DNA of 8,900 nucleotides from JAQVXR01 sp050945755. Lineage in GTDB: Bacteria > Bacillota > Dehalobacteriia > Dehalobacteriales > Dehalobacteriaceae. The notes below the pieces were generated by a model. The model saw nothing but the letters and a program-made list of their open reading frames with translations. It was not told the origin of the DNA and ran no database searches. Both the position numbers and the translations under genes were made by a program. The stretch covers positions 1 through 8,900 of the forward strand of contig JBMNTN010000070.1 in assembly GCA_050945755.1 (NCBI GenBank), written 5' to 3'. Of the stretch, positions 1-5,426 are shown in pieces (the stretch's first letter is position 1; the number at the start of each line of letters is the position of its first letter).

Positions 1-200
1 ACCGCTACACGGTAAGGACTGACCACGATTTTTATGAAACTCGTGCCATCCTAAGCTACGTGCATCTTTCAAGTCCATTACACATTCCATATGCAAGAAC
101 AGAAGACCAAATTTTAAGCGGAGCTTATACCTTTGATGATGAGTTGCAGCAGCATAACACGAATTATGATTCTTTGGTATTTAGGGAAAGAAATCGGTAA
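1..200 (+). CDS. 3' end of an unidentified protein gene (partial)
   Basis: An open frame enters from the left edge and is read from base 3 to a TAA at 198-200, giving the last 65 residues of a longer protein. The residues are mixed and soluble in character, with many Asp, Glu, Arg, Tyr and His, and no membrane segment. I do not recognise the family. The natural C-terminus was probably a little longer. The final 27 coding bases (171-197) recur at 558-584, where the same frame continues with Leu-Gln-Asn-Ser before a TGA. The copy here instead meets TAA straight after the repeat, so this gene appears to have lost its last four codons to a rearrangement. The frame choice rests on continuous openness and on this duplicated end. 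The reading that begins at 133 in another frame is a shadow over this stretch. Confidence 0.6.
   Translation, partial: RYTVRTDHDFYETRAILSYVHLSSPLHIPYARTEDQILSGAYTFDDELQQHNTNYDSLVFRERNR
171..197 (+). repeat. 27-bp direct repeat, copy 1
   Basis: Matches 558-584 at 26 of 27 positions (G versus A at the sixth base), in the same orientation and 387 bp apart. Weaker similarity extends about 9 bp further upstream (aattatgat versus tattctgag), so it resembles diverged copies of one gene end rather than a target-site duplication. It brackets the small ORF at 304-522. Confidence 0.9.
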
Positions 201-303
201 TTATAAAGGAGATTTTTCTTTAATCTTCATTAACGTCACCTTTTATGATTTAGCAGTAACATCCAAGTGCCAAGCCTATTTGGGCACCTTCCTAAAAGGT
301 AAT

Positions 304-522
304 ATGGCCGTAACACAGGCGATGTACAGCAAGCTTAAGGAAGGGATGACCTTACAGGAAGTAACAGATATCCTCGGTCCGGGTACGGAAAAAATGCTGG
401 TCATTGAAGGTGGGAAAGAAAAGATAACCATGGGGTGGGATAATAGTTACAGTAGCAGTATCACCATTGTTCTGTTGGATGGAAAAGTAACAAAAATAAA
501 TAGTTTGGGGCTTAAAAAATAA
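304..522 (+). CDS. Small DUF3862/SmpA-OmlA-like domain protein
   Basis: From the ATG at 304 this encodes 72 residues. After a short lead the chain carries the pattern K-L-K-x-G-M-T-x-x-E-V-x-x-I-L-G-x-G-T-E (about residues 10-30), then a Gly-Trp motif and the beta strands ITIVLL and KVTKI. This is the layout of the small alpha-beta fold shared by DUF3862 and SmpA/OmlA/BLIP-like proteins. In Firmicutes such domains are usually found in secreted or lipid-anchored proteins, but no signal peptide or lipobox is visible. The open frame reaches back to an ATG at 133, but that part overlaps the preceding gene and reads as nonsense. The site before ATG 304 (AAAAGG) is only about 4 nt away, so the start is uncertain. 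A good AAAGGAGA at 205-212 has no start codon at a proper distance, hinting that the original 5' end is lost. It lies between the two 27-bp repeats. Confidence 0.5.
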   Translation: MAVTQAMYSKLKEGMTLQEVTDILGPGTEKMLVIEGGKEKITMGWDNSYSSSITIVLLDGKVTKINSLGLKK

Positions 523-545
523 TTACTTCCCGTGTTATCCACTAA

Positions 546-599
546 AACTATTCTGAGTCTTTAGTATTTAGGGAAAGAAATCGGCTTCAAAACTCATGA
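546..599 (+). pseudogene. Duplicated 3' end of the left-edge gene (fragment)
   Basis: Seventeen codons plus TGA (597-599) repeat the end of the gene at 1-200: Tyr-Phe-Glu-Ser aligns with Asn-Tyr-Asp-Ser, followed by an identical LVFRERNR, then LQNS and the stop. A TAA at 543-545 closes the frame upstream, so it is a fragment. Its stop directly abuts the stop of the convergent antiporter relic (594-596 on the other strand). This fits it being the original gene end, with the 304-522 segment inserted or duplicated in front. Confidence 0.55.
558..584 (+). repeat. 27-bp direct repeat, copy 2
   Basis: Second copy of the repeat at 171-197, with one mismatch. Here the reading frame continues into four further codons, whereas copy 1 runs straight into TAA. 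Confidence 0.9.
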
Positions 600-890
600 G
601 TGAGAGAACTGGTTAAATGAACTTGCTTTTTTATTCTTTTTTAGTAGCTGTATTAATTCTTTTTTGCTTTTACGTGAGGCAAGAATATATAAAATGTCTC
701 CTGCCTCAATTTTGGTATCGCCGGACGGAGTAATTAATTCATCATTTCGAATGATAGCATTAATAAGAACATCATTAGGGAATTTAATTTCAGCTAAAGA
801 CTTATCTAATATATGAGTGTTTTCATGAACTGCATATTCAATCATTTCTGCATTTGCTTTGTCGATGGAGACTAATTCTAAAGAATGCAT
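594..890 (-). pseudogene. C-terminal RCK_C (TrkA-C) domain relic of a K+/H+ antiporter (CvrA/NhaP2-like)
   Basis: Ninety-eight codons from the ATG at 890. Residues about 5-82 form a TrkA-C/RCK_C domain: LELVSI opening, a variable helix, then KFPNDVLINAIIRND and the TPSGDTKIEAGDILYILAS segment ending in a short helix. In CPA1-type K+/H+ antiporters this domain follows a long membrane part and controls transport. Here no membrane part exists. A TAG closes the frame 11 codons upstream (about 924-926), and the codons between it and the ATG (reading WATKSVP) still look protein-like. No Shine-Dalgarno sequence precedes the ATG. I read it as the tail of an antiporter gene that lost its 5' two-thirds. 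A free-standing RCK_C protein is possible but less likely without an initiation site. It converges on the fragment at 546-599. Confidence 0.6.
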
Positions 891-963
891 CGGTACTGAT
901 TTTGTAGCCCAAGTAGAGGGCTATACGTTCTTTACATCACGCACAAAATTTTTTGTTTCGTAT

Positions 964-980
964 AATAATGTGATATTATT
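964..980 (+). promoter_or_regulatory. Extended -10 promoter inside a palindrome, upstream of the CNNM transporter gene
   Basis: AATAATGTGATATTATT is a perfect 6-bp inverted repeat around a 5-nt centre. It contains an extended -10 element, TGaTATTAT (971-979). No good -35 is seen (TTTTGT at 951-956 is weak), as is common for extended -10 promoters. Transcription would begin near 986, leaving a leader of about 75 nt. The symmetry suggests a repressor site overlapping the promoter. The repressor is unknown. Confidence 0.4.
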
Positions 981-1060
981 GGAACTGTAATCAGAAGAAT
1001 GGCATTTTCGCAAATTGTGTTTTGCCACACCGGCATGTTTTGATTGAGTGAGGGAGAAAC

Positions 1061-2410
1061 ATGAACGTAGACCCTGACCCTGCGAACATAGCCCCGCAAA
1101 TTTTTTTAATTATAATTCTAACACTTATTAACGCTTTTTTTGCTTCTGCAGAAATGGCAATTGTCTCATTAAACAAAAACAAGATAAAAATCCTTGCTGA
1201 AGAAGGGAATAGAAAAGCACAGCTGCTAGAACAGCTGATGAAGGAACCCACAAAGTTCTTATCTACAATACAGGTAGGAATAACCCTTGCAGGATTCTTT
1301 TCAAGTGCATATGCCGCAACAGGGATATCAGATGATTTAGGTAATTTTTTTGAACGAATGAATATACCTTATAGTCAAAATATTGCCTTGATCTCAGTAA
1401 CATTGATCTTATCATATTTCATTCTTGTTTTTGGAGAATTATATCCAAAGCGACTGGCTTTAAAAAAATCAGAGACTATAGCACTTTTTTCGGTCAAACC
1501 CATTATTTTTGTGCTGAAGGTTGCGTCTCCATTTGTTAAGCTACTTTCAATGTCTACAAACTTACTAATAAGAATATCTGGTATAAAAATCGATGACCTG
1601 GAAGAAAAAGTTTCAAGGGAAGAGATAAGATCTCTTGTTGAAGTTGGACAAGAGCAAGGTGCAATTAATGAGACTGAAAAAGAAATGATAAATAGTATTT
1701 TTGAATTTGATTATAAGCTTGCCGAAGAAATTATGACACCAAGAACAGAAGTTTATTTAATAAATATTGATAGAGATATTAAGGAATACCTACCTGAATT
1801 ACTGCATACAAAGCATTCAAGGATACCTGTCTTTGAAGGTGACAGTGATAATATCATCGGTGTGCTATATATGAAGGACCTAGTTGAGGAAGCATATCAC
1901 GTTGGATTTGACAATGTAAATATCAGAAATATCATTCGCCCGGCATATTTTGTTCCGGAAAGAAAAAATATTGATGATCTATTTAAAGACCTACAAGCTT
2001 CTAAAAAGCAAATAGCTATATTAATTGATGAATATGGTGGTTTTTCAGGGATTGTAACCATAGAAGACCTAATAGAGGAGGTCATGGGTGATATTGATGA
2101 TGAATATGATCATGAGGAAGAACCAGACATCCGAAAGATTGATGACAATATCTATATGATAAAGGGCAGCACCTCAGTTGATGATTTGAACGAACAGTTA
2201 TCTTTGAACTTCGATTCTGATTCCGAAGATTATGATACTGTTGGAGGGATGCTAATCACCATCCTAGGGCATATCCCAAACAGCCATGCGGAAAGCACAA
2301 TTGAGTGTGACGGCCTAGTATTCAAAATTGAAGAGTTTAAGAATAATCGAATCGAGAAAGTAAAATTACACATTCAGAGAGTAAATAAAGGCATACAGAA
2401 AACTATTTAG
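1061..2410 (+). CDS. CNNM/CorC-HlyC family (UPF0053) membrane protein, putative Mg2+/divalent cation transporter
   Basis: 449 residues, the normal length for bacterial CNNM proteins (MpfA, YrkA, YhdP, CorC-associated). Domains in order: a DUF21/CNNM membrane domain at about 10-185, with four hydrophobic stretches near 13-35, 66-87, 108-131 and 138-170, the helix-two motif TIQVGITLAGF and the conserved GELYPKRLAL; a CBS pair at about 222-340, with SRIPVFEGDSDNIIGVLYMKD in the first and IDEYGGFSGIVTIEDLIEEVMGDI in the second; and a CorC_HlyC domain at about 355-440 containing the typical EDYDTVGGMLITILGHIP. Known members support Mg2+ efflux or resistance, with the CBS pair binding nucleotide. 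The ion is inferred from the family. GGGAG at 1052-1056 fits the ATG at 1061. It is monocistronic, since the next gene is convergent. The HlyC name is historical and gives no evidence for haemolysin activity. Confidence 0.93.
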   Translation: MNVDPDPANIAPQIFLIIILTLINAFFASAEMAIVSLNKNKIKILAEEGNRKAQLLEQLMKEPTKFLSTIQVGITLAGFFSSAYAATGISDDLGNFFERMNIPYSQNIALISVTLILSYFILVFGELYPKRLALKKSETIALFSVKPIIFVLKVASPFVKLLSMSTNLLIRISGIKIDDLEEKVSREEIRSLVEVGQEQGAINETEKEMINSIFEFDYKLAEEIMTPRTEVYLINIDRDIKEYLPELLHTKHSRIPVFEGDSDNIIGVLYMKDLVEEAYHVGFDNVNIRNIIRPAYFVPERKNIDDLFKDLQASKKQIAILIDEYGGFSGIVTIEDLIEEVMGDIDDEYDHEEEPDIRKIDDNIYMIKGSTSVDDLNEQLSLNFDSDSEDYDTVGGMLITILGHIPNSHAESTIECDGLVFKIEEFKNNRIEKVKLHIQRVNKGIQKTI

Positions 2411-2415
2411 GTTCA

Positions 2416-2432
2416 GCAAAATGCTATTTTGC
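2416..2432 (+). terminator. Short hairpin between convergent genes (weak terminator candidate)
   Basis: GCAAAAT-GCT-ATTTTGC is a perfect 7-bp inverted repeat with a 3-nt loop, placed 6 bp after the stop of the CNNM gene and overlapping the last codons of the opposing gene. It lacks a following T-run on the plus strand, so termination would be inefficient. It may instead mark the rearrangement junction in the opposing gene. Confidence 0.3.
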
Positions 2433-2723
2433 GATTTCCGAATTTAGTTTGGTTGTACCAAGAACCCATCCATGTTTAAAAAATCCCCAATTTGTAAAAA
2501 AACCGTAGATCAAACCTTGAATTAATATAAAAATAGCTATTGGCAGGATCGTTTTTTGATATAACATCGGTATTAAAGGAGCAGTTATTAAAAAATCAGT
2601 TTCGCTTAAATAGAAGAAACTTATAAAAGCCAAAACGCCGATACATACCGTTGCTCCGAACCATATGCCAGCAGATACAATATGCAAAATGCGCAACCAT
2701 TTCAAACCATTACCTTTAATCAT
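2424..2723 (-). CDS. Small integral membrane protein, apparently C-terminally truncated
   Basis: 99 residues from the ATG at 2723. An earlier in-frame ATG at 2768 lies inside the preceding gene and gives an unlikely charged lead, while AGGA sits about 9 nt before 2723. The chain begins with the amphipathic pattern GLKWLRILHIVSAGIWFG, then hydrophobic segments at about 10-40 and 58-82, and reaches FTNWGFFKHGWV. From memory, related clostridial membrane proteins continue FTNWGFFKHRW into a third and fourth helix. Here the chain changes to a polar TTKLNSEIAK tail and stops next to the convergent gene, so two helices seem to be missing. The function of the family is not known to me. DUF2269 is a looser alternative. 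It is the third gene of the repressor operon, 10 bp after the previous stop, and may no longer work. Confidence 0.6.
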   Translation of the reverse strand: MIKGNGLKWLRILHIVSAGIWFGATVCIGVLAFISFFYLSETDFLITAPLIPMLYQKTILPIAIFILIQGLIYGFFTNWGFFKHGWVLGTTKLNSEIAK

Positions 2724-2733
2724 AGCTGTTATC

Positions 2734-3024
2734 CTAACCAACTTCGCGAAGCATTTTCTCGATGGCATTGATACGTTCTTTTATCTCGGATAAATCATTG
2801 ACAATCTTCTGTTGATCTTCGGTCATTTTCCGCTGCACTGAAATTGACTCTTCGGCGAGCTTACGATAAGCCTCGTCCCGGGCGATTTCTGCCATAGCCT
2901 GAGTTTTAGACCGTGAGGTTTTTAATACTTGCGATATAATAACCACAGCCAATATGGTAATTAGGGTTAGAATAAAAAGGACAAATCCCATTCCGCCAAT
3001 ACCAAAAATAACTTCTTGATTCAT
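2734..3024 (-). CDS. PspB-like small membrane protein with C-terminal coiled coil
   Basis: 96 residues. A single hydrophobic segment at about 8-33 is followed by a basic stretch (KTSRSK), which predicts an outside N-terminus and a cytoplasmic tail. The tail, about 40-95, is charged and heptad-like, ending SEIKERINAIEKMLREV. This ending and layout resemble PspB/PspC-associated proteins, where a membrane anchor plus helix senses envelope stress or holds a regulator at the membrane. The resemblance is architectural, not proof of homology. Its ATG overlaps the stop of the ArsR-type gene by 4 bp (ATGA), indicating translational coupling, with AGAGGGA (3031-3037) as ribosome site. It could be a membrane partner of the repressor or an accessory of the divergent exporter. 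Confidence 0.55.
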   Translation of the reverse strand: MNQEVIFGIGGMGFVLFILTLITILAVVIISQVLKTSRSKTQAMAEIARDEAYRKLAEESISVQRKMTEDQQKIVNDLSEIKERINAIEKMLREVG

Positions 3025-3335
3025 TTATTATCCCTCTTTTCCTTGGCAACGTCTGAAGTGGTGTTGCCGGTATTTTTGATAGTAAGTGTTTTTACCGCTT
3101 CCGAAATGGTTTCGGGACTCATATTGAGCGTAAACGGTATTAATTCATAATAGTTCATTGCCTTTCCATCCTCTGATACTTCCATTTTACTTGTTACTAA
3201 TCCGGCGTTTTCTAAACGTTTTAAATGCATGTAAAGCAACGGCCGGCTGATCATAGCTTCACGGGCAAGTTGGCTTACGTGGATACGCCTCCCATTTAAC
3301 AACGCAATAATTTTCAGGCGATGCGGGTTTGCCAT
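3021..3335 (-). CDS. ArsR-family winged-helix transcriptional regulator
   Basis: 104 residues from the ATG at 3335. The N-terminus ANPHRLKIIALLNG is the classical first helix of ArsR-type winged-helix proteins. HVSQLAREAMISRPLLYMHLKRLENAGLV (about 19-47) is the helix-turn-helix with recognition helix, and VSEDGKAMNYYELIPFTL is the wing and strand. No ELCVCDL-type metal box or other cysteine is present, so a metal signal is unlikely. The start is doubtful. The strong ribosome site AAAGGAGGAG lies at 3384-3393, about 50 bp upstream, and is correctly spaced not for this ATG but for an ATA codon at 3375-3377. The frame from that ATA adds 14 residues (ISPSGDELLAILEA) that fit the usual N-terminal helix. 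It heads a minus-strand operon and faces the exporter operon, so it probably represses itself and perhaps the exporter through the boxes at 3468-3499. Confidence 0.82.
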   Translation of the reverse strand: MANPHRLKIIALLNGRRIHVSQLAREAMISRPLLYMHLKRLENAGLVTSKMEVSEDGKAMNYYELIPFTLNMSPETISEAVKTLTIKNTGNTTSDVAKEKRDNK

Positions 3336-3383
3336 TGCTTCTAAGATTGCGAGTAATTCATCTCCGGAAGGGGATATTTTTCA

Positions 3384-3393
3384 CTCCTCCTTT
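3384..3393 (-). promoter_or_regulatory. Strong ribosome site facing an ATA codon
   Basis: On the minus strand AAAGGAGGAG is followed by TGAAAA and then ATA (3377-3375), in frame with the regulator. The next in-frame ATG is 14 codons later and has only a weak AGAAG before it. The true start is either a rare ATA or a mutated ATG. Confidence 0.6.
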
Positions 3394-3467
3394 CATGCGT
3401 TAAAGTCAGAGACCGGCATCAAACATGCAAGAGGCAGAGACTTTAAGAGACTACTTATAAAGATATA

Positions 3468-3499
3468 TTACACCTGTAAGAATTATATTACAGGTGTGT
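3468..3499. promoter_or_regulatory. Paired operator boxes (TTACAnnTGTAA) in the divergent control region
   Basis: TTACACCTGTAA (3468-3479) is itself a TTACA/TGTAA dyad, and TTACAGGTGTGT (3488-3499) is a degenerate partner. Their start points are 20 bp apart, about two helical turns. Together they form a perfect 10-bp inverted repeat, ACACCTGTAA/TTACAGGTGT, with an 8-bp centre (3480-3487). That centre contains the -10 element of the minus-strand promoter. The arrangement fits cooperative binding of two dimers on one face of the DNA. TACAnnTGTA is also the BlaI/CopY-type core, but no such protein is encoded here. The adjacent ArsR-type protein is the natural candidate. Confidence 0.7.
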
Positions 3500-3510
3500 T
3501 CCGATGTCAA
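3482..3510 (-). promoter_or_regulatory. Consensus sigma-A promoter of the ArsR-type operon
   Basis: Read on the minus strand: TTGACA (3510-3505), a 17-bp spacer, TATAAT (3487-3482). Both hexamers match the consensus exactly. One operator box fills the spacer and the other lies just downstream of the -10, so repressor binding would block it fully. Transcription would begin near 3475. Confidence 0.8.
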
Positions 3511-3544
3511 GATAGATAACTTTAAAGGTTTGACTATTTATTTA

Positions 3545-3573
3545 TTGAAGGATAACTATTGTCCCATTATAAT
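3545..3573 (+). promoter_or_regulatory. Sigma-A promoter of the exporter operon
   Basis: TTGAAG (3545-3550), a 17-bp spacer and TATAAT (3568-3573). Transcription would begin near 3580, about 50 nt before the first start codon. An alternative -35, TTGACT at 3530-3535, has no good -10. The promoter lies about 45 bp from the operator pair, so direct occlusion by the same repressor is less clear than for the minus-strand promoter. Confidence 0.6.
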
Positions 3574-3629
3574 CAAACTAGGTAATAAAACTAATTGTCC
3601 AATAACCAGAGGCTAGTTTAGGGGGAAAG

Positions 3630-4373
3630 ATGCTGAAATCAGAAAATCCTCATTGCATTGTTTTACGTAAAGTGAATAAATTTTTTGGGAAAAAGCATGT
3701 CCTAAAGGATATTGATTTGGAAATTCCCTATGGCCATATTTATGGTTTACTTGGCCCTTCCGGTTGCGGCAAAACTACTATCGTGAAAATTATCGCCGGG
3801 ATACTGGAAGCTACTTCCGGTGAAGCTTATGTTTTAGGTCAGGCAATGCCCCGGCTCAGCTTAATGAATAAGGTGGGCTATATGGCCCAGTCAGATGCTC
3901 TCTATGGTTCACTGACAGCGCGGGAGAATCTGCATTTTTTTGGCTCGATCTATGGCATGAGCAAGGCGGAAATAAAAAGCAGAACAGAGGAAGTTATGGA
4001 GTTGGTCAATCTTTCAGATGATCTCCATAAACCTGTGCAAGCTTTTTCCGGCGGGATGAAGCGGCGGCTTTCCCTGGCCATGGCTATTATGCATAACCCA
4101 CCGGTTTTGGTGCTGGATGAACCAACCGTGGGGATTGACCCTCTCTTAAGGAAAAATATCTGGGAGGAATTAAATAAATTTGCACTCAAAGGTGTTACCA
4201 TCCTGGTAACAACCCATGTGATGGATGAAGCGGACAAATGTCATAGCCTGGCGATGATGCGGGATGGGCGTTTGATTGCCAAAGGCACTTCTCGGGAACT
4301 ACAGGAAAGGATCGGGGTCAATAGTATCGAAGAAGCTTTCATCTATTATGGAGGACAGCAAAATGAGAGTTAG
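3630..4373 (+). CDS. ABC exporter ATP-binding protein (ABC-2 drug/export type)
   Basis: 247 residues with every motif of an active ABC ATPase: Walker A GPSGCGKTT at about 42-50, Q-loop glutamine at 87, signature FSGGMKRRLSLA at about 139-150, Walker B VLVLDEPT at about 159-166 with the catalytic Glu, a D-loop after GIDP, and the H-loop His at 196 (TTHVMDEAD). The SGGMKRRL form and the single-domain size are typical of DrrA/NodI/YbhF-type ATPases that drive ABC-2 exporters of drugs, lipids or polysaccharides. It would work as a dimer under two permease subunits at the inner face of the membrane. GGGGGA at 3621-3626 precedes the ATG. The 3' end overlaps the permease start by 11 bp. Confidence 0.93.
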   Translation: MLKSENPHCIVLRKVNKFFGKKHVLKDIDLEIPYGHIYGLLGPSGCGKTTIVKIIAGILEATSGEAYVLGQAMPRLSLMNKVGYMAQSDALYGSLTARENLHFFGSIYGMSKAEIKSRTEEVMELVNLSDDLHKPVQAFSGGMKRRLSLAMAIMHNPPVLVLDEPTVGIDPLLRKNIWEELNKFALKGVTILVTTHVMDEADKCHSLAMMRDGRLIAKGTSRELQERIGVNSIEEAFIYYGGQQNES

Positions 4374-5379
4374 AGCTTTAGCTTTCCGGATCTTAAACCA
4401 ATTGCGCCACGACCGGCGTACTCTCGCTTTAATGCTGGTTGCTCCGGTCTTTCTCCTTACGCTGGTCTATTTTATTCTGGCAGATACCGTTCCGGTAGTA
4501 AATGTTGCTGTAATCAATGCCCCGGCAGGGTTTGAGGACAAGCTGGAAGAACAAAATGTCAGGGGTATGAGGTTTGATGAGAACGCAGCCCGCCTGGCTT
4601 TGGAGCAGGGCGAAGTGATTGCCAGCATTAAAATAGTGGGCGGTAAATCCTATATTGAAGTAGACGGCAGCAATCCTACCAAGGCTAAAGTTGCTTTAGC
4701 TGCTTTGGAACAGGCCAAAAACTCGCTTTTGTTTTCCAGACCGGATTTAAAATCCGATATCAATTATGTCTATGGTCAGGAAGATTTGCCCACCTTTGAT
4801 AATTTCGGGGCAACCCTAATTGGATTTATTATTTTCTTTTTTGTCTTTTTAGTATCGGGGATATCTTTTTTGCAAGAAAGAACCTCGGGGACTTTGGAAA
4901 AACTGCTTTCCACCCCTATCAGACGCTGGGAAATCGTCGTCGGTTATGTGCTGGGCTTTGGCCTGTTTACTGTCTTGCAATCCTTTCTGATTTCCTGGTA
5001 CTGCGTCTATGTGCTCAAGGTGATGATGATCGGTTCCTTTGCCTTGATCCTGCTGATCACTTTGTTGACGGCCATGATCGCCCTTACTTTGGGGATCCTG
5101 GCATCGACACTAGCCAATAATGAGTTCCAGATGATTCAATTTATCCCTCTGATTATCGTGCCGCAAATTTTCTTTTCCGGTTTGTTTGATCTGCCTCCCG
5201 GCATGGAGGTGGTTGGGTACGTTATGCCTTTATATTATATCGCCGATGCTCTGACTGAGGTGATGATCAGGGGAAGCGGTTTTTCCGTCATAGCCGGGGA
5301 TTTGGGAATTATCCTGGCGTGGTCTCTGCTGTTTATGACTTTGAATACCCTGCTCTTAAAGAAATACCGGCGAGTTTGA
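4363..5379 (+). CDS. ABC-2 type exporter permease
   Basis: 338 residues from the ATG at 4363, chosen because GGAGG lies 8 nt upstream (4350-4354). The longer frame to 4276 lies wholly inside the ATPase gene. Layout: a short cytoplasmic N-terminus, transmembrane helix 1 at about 20-40 (LALMLVAPVFLLTLVYFIL), an extracytoplasmic domain of roughly 105 residues, then five helices from about 149 to 330. The coupling segment ERTSGTLEKLLSTPIRRWE after helix 2 and the late FFSGLFDLPPGM loop are typical of ABC2_membrane proteins (DrrB/YbhS/YhgE-like). As only one permease is encoded, it should act as a homodimer. The cargo cannot be told from sequence. Family members move drugs, glycolipids or antibiotics. 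Confidence 0.9.
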   Translation: MRVRALAFRILNQLRHDRRTLALMLVAPVFLLTLVYFILADTVPVVNVAVINAPAGFEDKLEEQNVRGMRFDENAARLALEQGEVIASIKIVGGKSYIEVDGSNPTKAKVALAALEQAKNSLLFSRPDLKSDINYVYGQEDLPTFDNFGATLIGFIIFFFVFLVSGISFLQERTSGTLEKLLSTPIRRWEIVVGYVLGFGLFTVLQSFLISWYCVYVLKVMMIGSFALILLITLLTAMIALTLGILASTLANNEFQMIQFIPLIIVPQIFFSGLFDLPPGMEVVGYVMPLYYIADALTEVMIRGSGFSVIAGDLGIILAWSLLFMTLNTLLLKKYRRV

Positions 5380-5426
5380 GCAGACTGCCTTAGATCATAA
5401 GTTCAAATAGACTGGAGGAGGAAACT

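Noticed and set aside
133..303. Upstream extension of the small ORF to an ATG at 133
   Set aside because: It overlaps the end of the left-edge gene in another frame, has no ribosome site, and its residues bear no relation to the domain that starts near 304.
171..584. The 27-bp repeats as transposon target-site duplications
   Set aside because: They are coding, extend in weaker form beyond 27 bp, and the enclosed DNA has no transposase or terminal inverted repeats.
991..1251. Minus-strand ORF of 86 codons
   Set aside because: Shadow of the transporter gene; it overlaps the strongly supported CNNM start and has no recognisable motif.
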